DNA from: Bacteroidales bacterium
GTDB lineage: Bacteria > Bacteroidota > Bacteroidia > Bacteroidales > F082
Length of the DNA: 64,000 nt
Assembly (NCBI GenBank): GCA_021647205.1
Contig: JAKIVD010000002.1
Coordinates: 62,001 to 126,000 of the forward strand
Direction of reading: 5' to 3'
A program made the translations under genes and the position numbers. This document shows, in pieces, positions 49,780 to 59,909 of the stretch; the first letter of the stretch is position 1; each line of letters opens with the position of its first letter. The notes beneath the pieces were generated by a model. The model made no database searches and was not told where the DNA came from. It saw only the letters and a list, made by a program, of their open reading frames with translations.

Positions 49780-51399
49780 ATGAACCGACCTAAACCAAGA
49801 TACTTTGTTTATTTGCCCATTGCTTTCGCCCTCATCCTCATTGCAGGGATGTTGCTTGGCTCGCTGATGAACCAAAAACAGCCTGTTAACAAAGCGCTGT
49901 TCCCGCTTGGAAATGCCTCTTACAGCAAAGTTGACGATATCCTGGATTACATCGACCGGAATTACGTGGATACCATAAACAAACCGGAATTGGAAACCGA
50001 TGCCATCAAAAGCATGCTCGAGGACCTTGATCCGCATTCAGCTTACATCACGGCTGCCGAATTTCATACCGTAAACGACCCTTTGCTGGGCAGTTTCGAG
50101 GGTATCGGTATTTCGTTCAGGATAGAAAAAGATACAATTACTGTAATTAACCCCATCCCCGGAGGGCCATCGGAAAAAGTGGGGCTCATGGCTGGCGACC
50201 GGATTGTCAGAATTGAAGATACACTCGTGGCAGGCAATGGTATTACCAACAACGACGCCATCAGGAAACTTAAAGGAAAAAAAGGGACGGTTGTTAATGT
50301 TTCCATCTTCAGGAGGGGCATCCCAAAATTGATTGACTTTTCCATTACCCGTGACCTCATCCCCACCTTCAGCCTTGATGTGGCGTATATGGTGGACGAC
50401 GAAATCGGCTACATCAAACTCAATAAATTTTCGGCAACGACATACAATGAATTTGACAAGGCCGTCGGCAAGCTGAAAGAACAAGGGATGCACAAGCTTA
50501 TCCTCGACCTGCGCGGGAACCCCGGCGGTTTCCTGAATGCTGCCATCAACATAGCCGATGAGTTTTTGCCCGATGGGAAACTTATTGTTTATACAGAAGG
50601 GAAAAACCGTCCGAGGAGCTATGCTTACGCAACGAAAAAGGGCCGGTTGCTGGATGAAACCGTTGTTGTTTTGCTGGATGAAGGTTCGGCCTCGGCCAGC
50701 GAAATTGTTGCCGGTGCGTTGCAGGACAACGACAGGGGAATCATCATTGGCAGAAGGTCTTTTGGCAAAGGACTTGTACAGGAGCAAATGGAGTTTCCCG
50801 ATGGCTCGGCATTGCGCTTGACCATCGCTCGCTACCATACACCCACCGGGCGCTGCATTCAAAAACCTTACGCAAAAGAAAACTTTGAAGATTATGAAAC
50901 CGAAGCCTATCACCGTTACACAAACGGGGAAATGCAGAGTGCGGACAGTATTCATTTTAACGATTCGTTAAAATACACAACACCGGGCGGAAAAACGGTT
51001 TACGGCGGTGGTGGTATCATGCCCGATATTTACGTACCTTTACTTACCGACAGCATCCACACTTATTACAATATATTAGCCAACAGGGGGCTTATTTTTC
51101 AGTTTGCTTTCGACTACACCGATGCGCGGCGGGAAAGCCTGAGAAGATTTAAAACATTTGAAAGTTTTGATGACGGTTTCAAGATGAATACCAAAGAATA
51201 TAACGAACTTGTTGCTTACGCCAAAGAAAAGGGAATAGAATCAACTCCCGAAAAAATCAGGGTTTCCGAAGAGAAAATCAAAATCCTGTTTAAGGCTTTT
51301 GTGGGAAGAAACGTGCTGGAGGAGAAAGGTTTTTATCCCATTTACCACCAAATTGATACCACCTTTAAACGGGCTGTTTACGAACTCGAAGGCGTTTAA
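49780..51399 (+). CDS. S41 family C-terminal processing peptidase
   Basis: A 539-residue protease with an N-terminal membrane anchor (YFVYLPIAFALILIAGMLLG). A PDZ domain (about residues 80-165, FEGIGISFRIEKDTITVINPIPGGPSEKVGL) precedes the S41 core. LILDLRGNPGGFLNAAINIADEF and LLDEGSASASEIVAG carry the nucleophilic Ser (near 305), and RRSFGKGLVQ carries the general-base Lys (near 330). It trims or degrades periplasmic proteins from their C-termini. An additional 130-residue C-terminal region is common in Bacteroidota forms. Ends at a bidirectional terminator. Confidence 0.93.
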   Translation: MNRPKPRYFVYLPIAFALILIAGMLLGSLMNQKQPVNKALFPLGNASYSKVDDILDYIDRNYVDTINKPELETDAIKSMLEDLDPHSAYITAAEFHTVNDPLLGSFEGIGISFRIEKDTITVINPIPGGPSEKVGLMAGDRIVRIEDTLVAGNGITNNDAIRKLKGKKGTVVNVSIFRRGIPKLIDFSITRDLIPTFSLDVAYMVDDEIGYIKLNKFSATTYNEFDKAVGKLKEQGMHKLILDLRGNPGGFLNAAINIADEFLPDGKLIVYTEGKNRPRSYAYATKKGRLLDETVVVLLDEGSASASEIVAGALQDNDRGIIIGRRSFGKGLVQEQMEFPDGSALRLTIARYHTPTGRCIQKPYAKENFEDYETEAYHRYTNGEMQSADSIHFNDSLKYTTPGGKTVYGGGGIMPDIYVPLLTDSIHTYYNILANRGLIFQFAFDYTDARRESLRRFKTFESFDDGFKMNTKEYNELVAYAKEKGIESTPEKIRVSEEKIKILFKAFVGRNVLEEKGFYPIYHQIDTTFKRAVYELEGV

Positions 51400-51462
51400 A
51401 AAGAAATTTTAGCGGTATTTTATCAAGTGTCTGTTGCTTGCGGATTTAAAAATCAGAAAAAA

Positions 51463-51487
51463 GGCCGGCCACAAGCAGTGGCCGGCC
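51463..51487. terminator. Bidirectional terminator between S41 and S46 genes
   Basis: GGCCGGCCAC and GTGGCCGGCC form a perfect 10-bp stem around AAGCA. On the minus strand it is followed by six T residues. Confidence 0.85.
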
Positions 51488-51508
51488 CAAACAATATTTT
51501 AAAACGAC

Positions 51509-53725
51509 TTAGTCAACAACCACTTCCATTTCAATTTTCGCGGTTCCCATTACCTTACTTTTGAAGGCAGGTCTTTCTTTAATTACCGTCATTTCATCAA
51601 TCAGGTTGGTTGCGCCTGCAAATTTGTCGATGATAAACAAGACGTAACGAATGTCCACATTGATGGTGCGTTGCAGTTCAGGTTCGAAGGCAATATCACC
51701 ACTCATGGCTTCCCAGTTTCCATCGAAGGCAAGGCCGATGAGTTCACCTTTTCCGTTGATAACGGGGCTTCCGGAGTTGCCACCGGTAATGTCGTGGTTG
51801 GTCAGGAAACAAACGGGCATTTTATCGCCCATGCCATATTGGCCAAAGTCTTTGGCCTTGTACAATTCCTTTAATTTTTCAGGAACGATGAACTCCCAGT
51901 TGTCCGGGTCCTCTTTCTGCATGATGCCTTCCATCGTTGTAAAGTATTCGTAATGGATGGCATCGGCGGGGAAGTAGTCCTGAACGCTGCCGTAAGTTAA
52001 ACGCATGGTAAAGTTGGCGTCGGGGTAATAATTTACATCCGGGTTCATCTCTTTCAGCCCGGCAATGTAAAGCCGGTGGCCTTTGTCCAGTTTTTCGTTG
52101 GCTTCTTTGGTCTTGCCCATCATGTCGTAATATTTTGCGATAAAAGCAGTAACAGCCATTAAAGCCGGGTCTTTTTCAAGCTTCTTTTTATTGGGTTTTT
52201 CAAGAAAGGCTTCCACTTTTGCTTTGTCGCCAAAGATGGATTTGTCGAAAACATAAGCTGTATATTTGTCGTAATCGCCTTTGAACTTCTTGTCCATTTC
52301 GATTAGGTAAACCGGTTGCTGGTCAAGGGGTACATTGTCGTGGTACATTTTCATCATTGCGGCAAACAAATTGTAGTCGATGTCCACATTGTAATCTTTA
52401 AAGTGCTTTTCCACGCCTTCCATTAAGCGGCCAATTGTCTTCTCCGTTTTTTCATTATCCTTTTCTTCCATGGCTTTGGCAAGCCCTTTGAAACTGTTGG
52501 CATAACCGAGGATTTCGGGACCGCGGTAAGCTGCTTCAATAAAATAGGTGCGGGCAAGGGTGTAAGCTTCAAGGGTTTCGTAAGCTTGTTCCATTAAAGG
52601 GAGGGCTTCGTCATATTTTGCTTTGGCGGCAGGGCTGCTGTTCAGCCATTCGGTAAAAGCCGCTTCTTCCATTTGTTTTTTCTCTTTCACCTTCAGGCGT
52701 TTCAGGCCTTTGGTCTGGCCGATGAAATACTTCCAATAGTTGGCCGTGCGGGCATATTTTGAAGCGTACTGCAGCCTGACTTTGTCGTCGGCGTTCATGC
52801 CTTCTTTCATGATGCGCAGTTTTTCTTCACGAATTTTCACGATGGTCATGTTCGACAGGTTGACGGCGAGGTCAACACCGTAGGAAGAAAGGTAGCGTTC
52901 GGTTCCGCCCGGGTTGCCCATAATCATGGCAAAATCGCCCTGCTCAACTCCGGCAATGTTTACCGGTAAAAAATGTTTGGGTTTCATGGGAACATTGTCT
53001 TCCGAATAAGTGGCCGGCTTGCCTTCGGCATCGGTGTACACCCTGAACAGCGAGAAATCGCCGGTATGACGCGGCCACATCCAGTTGTCGGTGTCGGCGC
53101 CGAACTTTCCGATACTTACCGGTGGGGCGCCTACCAGCCGGATGTCTTTAAAAACTTCGTACACATAGAGGTAGTAATCGTTGCCGCCGAAAATGGATTT
53201 GGCCACAGCCGAGTATTTTCCGTCTTCGGAAGCCTCATTTTCGATGACCTTCAGGTTTTTCCGGATGGTGTCATTCCGGGCAGCTTCGTCCATGTCGTCA
53301 GTAACATTTTTTAAAGCCCTTCCGGTTACATCCGCCATGCTGACCAAAAATTTAACGGTGAGGCCTTCAATCGGAATTTCTTCTTTTTTGTTCGTCGCCC
53401 AGAAACCATCGTCTAAATAATTGTTGACTTCTGTACTCACTTTCTGAATTGAACCAAATCCACAGTGGTGGTTGGTGAGCAACAGGCCTTCGGGTGAAAT
53501 CATCTCCCCGGTGCAGCCGCCGCCAAAAATAACGATGGCGTCTTTCAGGCTTGAATTGTTGATACTGTAAATATCTTCGGCACTTAATTTAAGTCCCATT
53601 TTTTGCATTTCTGCAATGTTTTTGTTGATGAGCAAAGGAATCCACATCCCTTCGTCGGCATGCAGGCCTGAGCCGGTTCCGATAATCATCGCGAATAATA
53701 CGATTACTATTTTTTTCATGTTCAT
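51509..53725 (-). CDS. S46 family dipeptidyl-peptidase (DPP7-like)
   Basis: A 738-residue exported serine peptidase that removes dipeptides from N-termini. Catalytic residues: His86 or His87 in TNHHCGFGS, Asp223 in TGDFSLFRV, Ser651 in GGNSGSPV. Eighteen residues after the serine is Gly669 (AFDGNWEAMSGD); in DPP7 this position is Gly, whereas DPP11 has Arg, so preference for hydrophobic rather than acidic P1 is expected. Signal peptide MNMKKIVIVLFAMIIGTGSGLHA. It supports peptide-based nutrition. Upstream sequence shows no clear promoter. An alternative start two codons in is possible. Confidence 0.93.
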   Translation of the reverse strand: MNMKKIVIVLFAMIIGTGSGLHADEGMWIPLLINKNIAEMQKMGLKLSAEDIYSINNSSLKDAIVIFGGGCTGEMISPEGLLLTNHHCGFGSIQKVSTEVNNYLDDGFWATNKKEEIPIEGLTVKFLVSMADVTGRALKNVTDDMDEAARNDTIRKNLKVIENEASEDGKYSAVAKSIFGGNDYYLYVYEVFKDIRLVGAPPVSIGKFGADTDNWMWPRHTGDFSLFRVYTDAEGKPATYSEDNVPMKPKHFLPVNIAGVEQGDFAMIMGNPGGTERYLSSYGVDLAVNLSNMTIVKIREEKLRIMKEGMNADDKVRLQYASKYARTANYWKYFIGQTKGLKRLKVKEKKQMEEAAFTEWLNSSPAAKAKYDEALPLMEQAYETLEAYTLARTYFIEAAYRGPEILGYANSFKGLAKAMEEKDNEKTEKTIGRLMEGVEKHFKDYNVDIDYNLFAAMMKMYHDNVPLDQQPVYLIEMDKKFKGDYDKYTAYVFDKSIFGDKAKVEAFLEKPNKKKLEKDPALMAVTAFIAKYYDMMGKTKEANEKLDKGHRLYIAGLKEMNPDVNYYPDANFTMRLTYGSVQDYFPADAIHYEYFTTMEGIMQKEDPDNWEFIVPEKLKELYKAKDFGQYGMGDKMPVCFLTNHDITGGNSGSPVINGKGELIGLAFDGNWEAMSGDIAFEPELQRTINVDIRYVLFIIDKFAGATNLIDEMTVIKERPAFKSKVMGTAKIEMEVVVD

Positions 53726-53790
53726 AATAAGTATTGGTTGAATATTGTTGATGTTTAAAATTCTTTGCGTCTTCGCGCCTTCGCGGGCGA

Positions 53791-54888
53791 TTAAACAAAT
53801 TGCTCCCCTTTTTCCATTTTCACGTCGGCCACAAACTGCCTGATTTGTTGTTCGTCGTCTTTGCGGCAGACCAGCAGGGTGTTGTTTTCTTCCACAACAA
53901 TATAATCTTCCAGTCCTTGCAAGACCACTAATTTTTTGGCTGCTACGTTTACAATACAGTTTTTTGTATCGTAGGTCATTACATTTTCACCCACGATGGC
54001 ATTGGCGTTTTCATCTTTTTCGCGGATGGTGTAAAGCGATCCCCAGGTTCCCAGGTCCGACCAGCCAAAGTCCACAGCCAGTACGTACACATTGTTGGCT
54101 TTTTCCATCACACCATAGTCGATGGAAATGTTTTTGCAAACGGCATAAGTGTCTTTGATAAAATCACTTTCCGCTAAAGTGTTGTATTTTCCGATGCCTT
54201 TGCTGAACAGGCTGTCAATTTCTTCCAGGTGTTTGCTAAAGGCGGCCATGATGTTTTTCAACGACCAGATGAAAATGCCGGAATTCCATAAAAAATCACC
54301 GCTTTCCAGAAAGTTTTTGGCAATTTCGAGGTTGGGTTTCTCAGTAAATGTTTTCACTTTCCGCAGCCGGCTGTCCCTGGCATAAATCTTTTCTTCTTTG
54401 TATTGGATATAGCCGTAACCGGTGTCAGGACGGCTGGGCTTGATGCCGAGGGTCAACAGCCAGTCATTTTCCGATGCTGCTTTGATGGCGGTTTGAATAT
54501 CGTTAGTAAATTCTTCTCCCTTTAAAATGATGTGGTCGGAAGGGGCAACCACCACTACTGCTTCGGGGTTTGTTTCGTGAATTTTGTAGTTGGCGTAGGC
54601 GATGCAGGGGGCGGTGTTCCGTCGTGAGGGTTCGCACAGCACCTGGTTTTTATCTAATTCGGGAAGCTGATCCAATACAAGGTCTTTGTAAATTTCGTTG
54701 GTGACCACATAGACATTTTCGGCGGGGCAAATGTTTTTAAAACGCTCGAATGTCAATTGAATCAGGGTTTTTCCTGTGCCAAGCACGTCGATAAATTGCT
54801 TGGGTTTTGCCGTCGTGCTCATGGGCCAGAAACGGGCGCCAACCCCACCGGCCATGATTACGCAGTAGTTGTTTTTTTGGTTTGCCAT
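53791..54888 (-). CDS. manC: Mannose-1-phosphate guanylyltransferase
   Basis: A 365-residue nucleotidyltransferase producing GDP-mannose. GGVGARFWPMSTTAKPKQF is the signature nucleotide-binding loop; FTEKPNLEIAKNFL, LWNSGIFIW and VDFGWSDLGTWGSLY are further blocks. The isomerase domain of bifunctional forms is absent. GDP-mannose feeds glycan and lipopolysaccharide synthesis, consistent with the several glycosyltransferases in the window. A TATCTTTG box is 26 nt upstream. Confidence 0.93.
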   Translation of the reverse strand: MANQKNNYCVIMAGGVGARFWPMSTTAKPKQFIDVLGTGKTLIQLTFERFKNICPAENVYVVTNEIYKDLVLDQLPELDKNQVLCEPSRRNTAPCIAYANYKIHETNPEAVVVVAPSDHIILKGEEFTNDIQTAIKAASENDWLLTLGIKPSRPDTGYGYIQYKEEKIYARDSRLRKVKTFTEKPNLEIAKNFLESGDFLWNSGIFIWSLKNIMAAFSKHLEEIDSLFSKGIGKYNTLAESDFIKDTYAVCKNISIDYGVMEKANNVYVLAVDFGWSDLGTWGSLYTIREKDENANAIVGENVMTYDTKNCIVNVAAKKLVVLQGLEDYIVVEENNTLLVCRKDDEQQIRQFVADVKMEKGEQFV

Positions 54889-54913
54889 TGTTTACGTTTT
54901 GAAAATGAGGGTG

Positions 54914-54921
54914 CAAAGATA
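54914..54921 (-). promoter_or_regulatory. -7 promoter box of manC
   Basis: TATCTTTG on the minus strand, 25 nt before ATG 54888. Confidence 0.6.
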
Positions 54922-55051
54922 GTAAACTACTTTATTTTGAAAAGGGTTGAGATGGTACATTTAACATGGGTATATTAACCCTTGGCCGGACACACTATTT
55001 TGAATGGTTCTAAACCATAAAAAAACAGATACAAATCCGGCAAAAGTTTCG

Positions 55052-55059
55052 TATCTTTA
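55052..55059 (+). promoter_or_regulatory. Possible -7 box of the FG-GAP gene
   Basis: TATCTTTA, one base off TAnnTTTG, 34 nt before ATG 55094. Confidence 0.4.
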
Positions 55060-55093
55060 GCGGCCTCGCGAATCAGTTTTTTTATCTGATAAG

Positions 55094-56560
55094 ATGGTTC
55101 ATCACAATATGAAAATGGCACACAAAAATAAAATATCATCGCTCATTAACATTGGTATCCTTCTGCTATTTGTTTTTCAATGTTACCCTTCTCAAGCACA
55201 AACAATTTTTAAGGTACCCAAATATCCTTATGAAACATGCATAGCTGATTACGATCAGGATGGAGATAATGATATAATTGTTGGTTGTAACTTTAGCTTT
55301 GAAGATGATAGTATTGTTTTATTTGTAAATGATGGTTGGGGAAATTTTGAGAAGCTACAATTTGCCGCAAATGGTGCAGGTTTTATTTATTGTGAGGATT
55401 TGGACAATGATGGGTATCCCGATATTATTACTCGGGATGCTGATAGTATCTTTTTTTATAAAAATGACCAAAACAATGGAATTGCCGATGCCTACTTCAT
55501 TCGGGATGCAGAAGGTAATCCCTTTATTGGAGGTATTGCCGATATCGATTTAGATAGTTATTCAGATATTATCTACTACAATAAAACAAATCCATTTGGA
55601 TGGGGTGTTCTTTTCAATAACGGTGATTGTAGTTTTACTGATTCGTCATTTGTTGAAAGTAGCGATTCTTGGCTGAGACCAAGCATTGGTCAGTTAAATA
55701 ATGATAACCAGCCAGACATTCTGGTAACAACACTTGTTCAAACAGATAGTGTTCATGTCCTGTATAATAATTATCCTGACTTTTTAAGAAATAATCTCGC
55801 CACCGCTGATTGGGCGGAAGGATATACAACTAAAACAAATAATGATAGTCTAAACGATATAACACTTTATCGGCCACTTTACATTGGCCCAACTTGGATA
55901 ACTAGCCTCATCAACAAGGGAGATCATTTCCATACTTGCGATACCTTGGAATTTGTTAACGGCACTAGCATCAAAACTGTAAATGACTTTAACCGTGACG
56001 GGTATGATGACTTTGCAATGCTTATTTATCAGGCAAACAATCTTCCTGTTGAGGATTCGGTTTATATCTATTTTAATGATGGGTATTGCGGTCTTACACA
56101 TGAACAAAGCATTTATGTAGGAGATTATTTCTGGCTTGCCACAATTAGTAGTGGTGATTTAAATGGAAACGGCTATCCCGATTTAGTTGTAAGGGGATTC
56201 AGCATGCCAACACCTGATTATATCAGGATATTGTGGAATGATGGTACAGGTCATTTCATTGATACCAATTCGGTTTATGTTTTTCAAAATGAAAAACACT
56301 TTTCAAATGAAATTCATATTTACCCCAATCCTTCACCAGGAAGTATTTCAATCAATCCCGGTGCAGAAAAGATTACAGCATTGAGAATTGTGGATTTAAA
56401 AGGGAGTACATTGGTCCGATGGGAATTTTCTTCTTCTCAAAACAAAATTACCCTTGATTTAAGGATACCAGGCATTAAACCTGGTATTTACATCTGCATT
56501 ATTGAATTGGAAAATGAAGATTTAGTTTTTAAAAAATTAATTATTAATAAACCAAATTAG
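55094..56560 (+). CDS. FG-GAP/VCBS repeat protein with T9SS sorting tail
   Basis: A 488-residue secreted protein with signal peptide ISSLINIGILLLFVFQCYPSQA (start may be any of three nearby ATGs). Repeats with Ca-binding DxDxDG-type loops run through it: ADYDQDGDNDIIVG, EDLDNDGYPDIIT, ADIDLDSYSDIIYY, NDFNRDGYDDFAM, GDLNGNGYPDLVV. This is an integrin-like beta-propeller. The end (YPNPSPGSISI...IVDLKGSTLV...GIYICIIELENEDLVFKKLIINKP) is a T9SS type A tail. DNA is A+T-richer than in neighbours. It is 2 bp upstream of the next gene, so the two form an operon. Confidence 0.85.
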   Translation: MVHHNMKMAHKNKISSLINIGILLLFVFQCYPSQAQTIFKVPKYPYETCIADYDQDGDNDIIVGCNFSFEDDSIVLFVNDGWGNFEKLQFAANGAGFIYCEDLDNDGYPDIITRDADSIFFYKNDQNNGIADAYFIRDAEGNPFIGGIADIDLDSYSDIIYYNKTNPFGWGVLFNNGDCSFTDSSFVESSDSWLRPSIGQLNNDNQPDILVTTLVQTDSVHVLYNNYPDFLRNNLATADWAEGYTTKTNNDSLNDITLYRPLYIGPTWITSLINKGDHFHTCDTLEFVNGTSIKTVNDFNRDGYDDFAMLIYQANNLPVEDSVYIYFNDGYCGLTHEQSIYVGDYFWLATISSGDLNGNGYPDLVVRGFSMPTPDYIRILWNDGTGHFIDTNSVYVFQNEKHFSNEIHIYPNPSPGSISINPGAEKITALRIVDLKGSTLVRWEFSSSQNKITLDLRIPGIKPGIYICIIELENEDLVFKKLIINKPN

Positions 56561-56562
56561 CC

Positions 56563-59500
56563 ATGAAAAAGATAATTTACTTCCCCATTCTTCTTATTGT
56601 ACTTACAGTGGTGCAATTAAGTGTAGCTGCTCAAGTTTCAAAGCAGGATGCTATAGATCTCGTAATGGATTCAATAGCAGCAGACCGTATTGACAGTGTC
56701 AATATTTATATGGATACTGTCGTTTTATCAAATGACTATTATGTTATTAGCCCTTATGATTCAATTGATTCGCCTTATTCTAATTACTGGTTATTTTTTA
56801 TTGATGAGCACCCATTTTACATGTGGGGGCATTTAGGCACCTACGTGTTTATCGATCAATCAAATGGCGATTTCACAACAGTTAATTACAATTTACCTCC
56901 TTTATATTTTCAATTTAAGATGGAAGGCATAAATACACCGTTAATGCTTCCTACAACAACTCCGGATTTTATGTCCCCCTACAATGTAACTGCTACACAA
57001 GAGAATTTGCATTATTACGCAGTAATCTTCAGTGGATTTGGGGGTAACACAGAATCCGCATTTTGGAACCATTTAAGCCATATGTATTGTGCACTAAAAG
57101 AAAAAGGCTTTTCGGACGAAAATATTTATGTTTTGTCCGGTGATGGTACTGCCGGCTCTGACTACTGGCAAAATCCAAGTTTAGATCTTGACAATGATTT
57201 AGATGATGACATCATGAGTGTACCATGCTCGGTTGCTGAATTGAATAATGTTTTTCAGCAACTCGAAACTTCATTAACAGAAGATGATTTATTGTTCATT
57301 TTTGCAACAACACATGGTGACCAAGGAACAATTGAAGATGATAGTTACCTTATTTTATACCAATATGAAAAGTTATGGGATAATATTTTGGCTGAAATGA
57401 TTGAAAATATTAACTGCTCACAAATTATAATACCAATCTATGCTTGCAATTCGGGAGGATTTGTTGATGATTTAATGGTTCAGACCAATAAAGCGAAAAG
57501 AACAGTTTTCACAACTGTTGGATGGGCAAATGGATATGCAAGAAATATTCCATTTCTTAATACATATGGGATGGATGTATTTCCATATTTCCTGATCACG
57601 GCATTCAGAGGGTATCATCCTTTATCAAAATACGTCCCTTGGTCTCAAGGCTATATAATTGGAGAACATCCTGGCAATAATGATTTTCCTCCATTAGTAG
57701 AAAACTCCGATTTTGATCCGGATATTACTCTGAGCCAGGGAAACGGGGATGGTGTTATTCAAATAGGCGAAGTTATTTATTATACAAAAGAGTTTGATGG
57801 TGGATTTAATAATTTTGGAGTGATAGCATATGATTGCGGGTTTAACGAGGATTTACTTAGCCTGACGGGCATATCAGGAAATGTAGAAACCACCCAAACT
57901 CTTGAGGGCAGCTTTATCATCGGCGGCAACCTCAATATCAAAACTGGCAAAACATTAACCGTTGATAACGAAAGCAGCTTGTTTTTGGTGAATGGCAGTA
58001 TCAGTACTGAAAGCGGTTCAACATTAAATCTGCAAAGTGTAACGCAGGGTGGTGAAACCACGGCAGTACTGGTGCACAATTTTTCCGGTGGTGGCAACAT
58101 GTCAGTAGTGGGGAACTTATTAACCGGCCCAAAAGTGAAATTCTCTTCTGAAAACGGAACTTCACTTAACATGAGTGTTTTATCAAATGTTACTTTTAGC
58201 GATTGTGTATTTGATCGTGTTACACTGAGTGGCGGCACGAATACATTAACCATTAATCAGTCATCAGTCTTTACTAATTCATTGATACAGGGTTCAGGGC
58301 ACTATATCATAGATAATTCCACATTCATTTCGTCTTCAGTAAACCTTTATCCTGCTGGGCCTTTGGGTTGCTCTGCTAACATTACTAATAGTAGTTTTAC
58401 AAAACCCCATCCTGATATTGATAAAATAGTAAGCCTGTTTTGGGTAGATGTTTTCGATATTACAGGTAATACTTTTTCAAACTATACCGATCAATACAAT
58501 AAAGATGAATCTAGCTTATTTCTTGAGTTTTGCGGTGACTACGGCACCAGTAATAATCATGACATTACAGGTAATACATTCAACGTAAGCGACAACCAAA
58601 CCTATAGTAATACGAATGGAATTACCTTATACTCCAGTGTAGCAAATATCCAGAACAATAATATCCAAAATCAAAGAACCGGTATCGTTTTACACGGGAA
58701 CAGTCAGACAGAAATCTATGGCAACCAAAATGCAATCCAGGAAAGCCAAACGCAAATTATCAAAAACAATACCCTTTACCAGGTTTATGCTTCGGAATAT
58801 GCTTTCCCAAACTATTTTAAATATAACGCAGTATATGAAGACACATATTCCAACACTTACATCCTGCACCTTGTTGATATGCAAAGCAATCCTGACAATG
58901 TATATGTAAAGTGTAATAACTGGGGCCTTGACACTTATCCTGCTGACAACCTCTATCCAACTAACCATTACCTTTGGGATCCTATCTGGACCTTTAGTGA
59001 TTGTAACACTGGTCAAACAGCAGCGGCAGCATTGTATGAAACCGGAACAGAACAAGTAGCTGACAGCAACTACAATGCTGCTCAAACAACATTTGAGCAG
59101 GTAGTTACTGATTACCCGGAATCGGAAGAAGCCACCAATGCCATGAAAGATTTGTACCTGACAGAACCCCTGATTGACAGCACAGATTTTGCTGAAAGAC
59201 AGAATTGGTACTTGACAGAACCAGCCATTTTTGGGAATGACCGGCTGAAAAAAATAGGTGAAAACCTGGCCAACAAATGTGATGAGCAGCTTGAAAACTA
59301 TCCTGACGCCATTGACTGGTACGAAGACGTGATTGATGACCCGCCAACATTACAAGACTCGGTTTTTGCCATTATTGACCTTGAAAATGTTTACCTGCAA
59401 ATGGGTATTGACACAACTCTTCGCATTGCATACATTGGCAGAATGCCACAATACAAACCTGAATCCATTAAAGCACACCAGCAACACAGGGACGAATTGT

Positions 59501-59844
59501 TATCCTTGCTGTTAGGTAATGTAAATAAAAAAATTACAGAAGAAAAATTACCGAATGACGGTAATCTCACAAAACCCGGAGAATTATTACAAAATGTTCC
59601 CAACCCATTTTCATCTAAAACTTCAATTCATTTCAGGGTAAACACAGAAAATGTTAGTACTGTTGAATTAAAGATTTTTAGTCCGCTTGGGAAAGAAATC
59701 AAGCAATATGCTGTCCAAGCTGATGAAATTGATTTAGGAATAGTTGAGATAAATATGGATAATACACCTCAGGGCATTTATTATTATTCCCTTTTTATTA
59801 ATGGCGCTTTGGTAAGTACCAGAAAAATGATGTTGATTAAATAG
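56563..59844 (+). CDS. Clan CD (C13 legumain-like) peptidase - beta-helix - TPR-like - T9SS tail protein
   Basis: A 1093-residue secreted protein with signal peptide MKKIIYFPILLIVLTVVQLSVAA. Residues about 150-350 resemble clan CD cysteine peptidases of the legumain type: FIFATTHGDQG gives catalytic His251 and IPIYACNSGGFVDD gives Cys295. Residues about 445-780 are a right-handed beta-helix (many N-rich repeats such as ITGNTFSN, ITNSSFT). The segment YNAAQTTFEQVVTDYPESEEATNAM (near 870) is TPR-like. The end, VPNPFSSKTSIHF...GIYYYSLFING, is a T9SS tail. It parallels gingipains, which also combine a clan CD peptidase with T9SS export. Substrate and activation are unknown. It sits 2 bp after the FG-GAP gene in A+T-rich DNA. 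Confidence 0.8.
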   Translation: MKKIIYFPILLIVLTVVQLSVAAQVSKQDAIDLVMDSIAADRIDSVNIYMDTVVLSNDYYVISPYDSIDSPYSNYWLFFIDEHPFYMWGHLGTYVFIDQSNGDFTTVNYNLPPLYFQFKMEGINTPLMLPTTTPDFMSPYNVTATQENLHYYAVIFSGFGGNTESAFWNHLSHMYCALKEKGFSDENIYVLSGDGTAGSDYWQNPSLDLDNDLDDDIMSVPCSVAELNNVFQQLETSLTEDDLLFIFATTHGDQGTIEDDSYLILYQYEKLWDNILAEMIENINCSQIIIPIYACNSGGFVDDLMVQTNKAKRTVFTTVGWANGYARNIPFLNTYGMDVFPYFLITAFRGYHPLSKYVPWSQGYIIGEHPGNNDFPPLVENSDFDPDITLSQGNGDGVIQIGEVIYYTKEFDGGFNNFGVIAYDCGFNEDLLSLTGISGNVETTQTLEGSFIIGGNLNIKTGKTLTVDNESSLFLVNGSISTESGSTLNLQSVTQGGETTAVLVHNFSGGGNMSVVGNLLTGPKVKFSSENGTSLNMSVLSNVTFSDCVFDRVTLSGGTNTLTINQSSVFTNSLIQGSGHYIIDNSTFISSSVNLYPAGPLGCSANITNSSFTKPHPDIDKIVSLFWVDVFDITGNTFSNYTDQYNKDESSLFLEFCGDYGTSNNHDITGNTFNVSDNQTYSNTNGITLYSSVANIQNNNIQNQRTGIVLHGNSQTEIYGNQNAIQESQTQIIKNNTLYQVYASEYAFPNYFKYNAVYEDTYSNTYILHLVDMQSNPDNVYVKCNNWGLDTYPADNLYPTNHYLWDPIWTFSDCNTGQTAAAALYETGTEQVADSNYNAAQTTFEQVVTDYPESEEATNAMKDLYLTEPLIDSTDFAERQNWYLTEPAIFGNDRLKKIGENLANKCDEQLENYPDAIDWYEDVIDDPPTLQDSVFAIIDLENVYLQMGIDTTLRIAYIGRMPQYKPESIKAHQQHRDELLSLLLGNVNKKITEEKLPNDGNLTKPGELLQNVPNPFSSKTSIHFRVNTENVSTVELKIFSPLGKEIKQYAVQADEIDLGIVEINMDNTPQGIYYYSLFINGALVSTRKMMLIK

Positions 59845-59909
59845 CGCTTGGCAATAATATACGACTTAAGGCGAAATATTAAATCATTGGTATTTTGTTT
59901 GGGCAAATG

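Noticed and set aside
53726-53790. Sequence CTTTGCGTCTTCGCGCCTTCGCG between the S46 gene and manC
   Set aside because: It looks like a short low-complexity intergenic repeat; no gene or structured element is supported.
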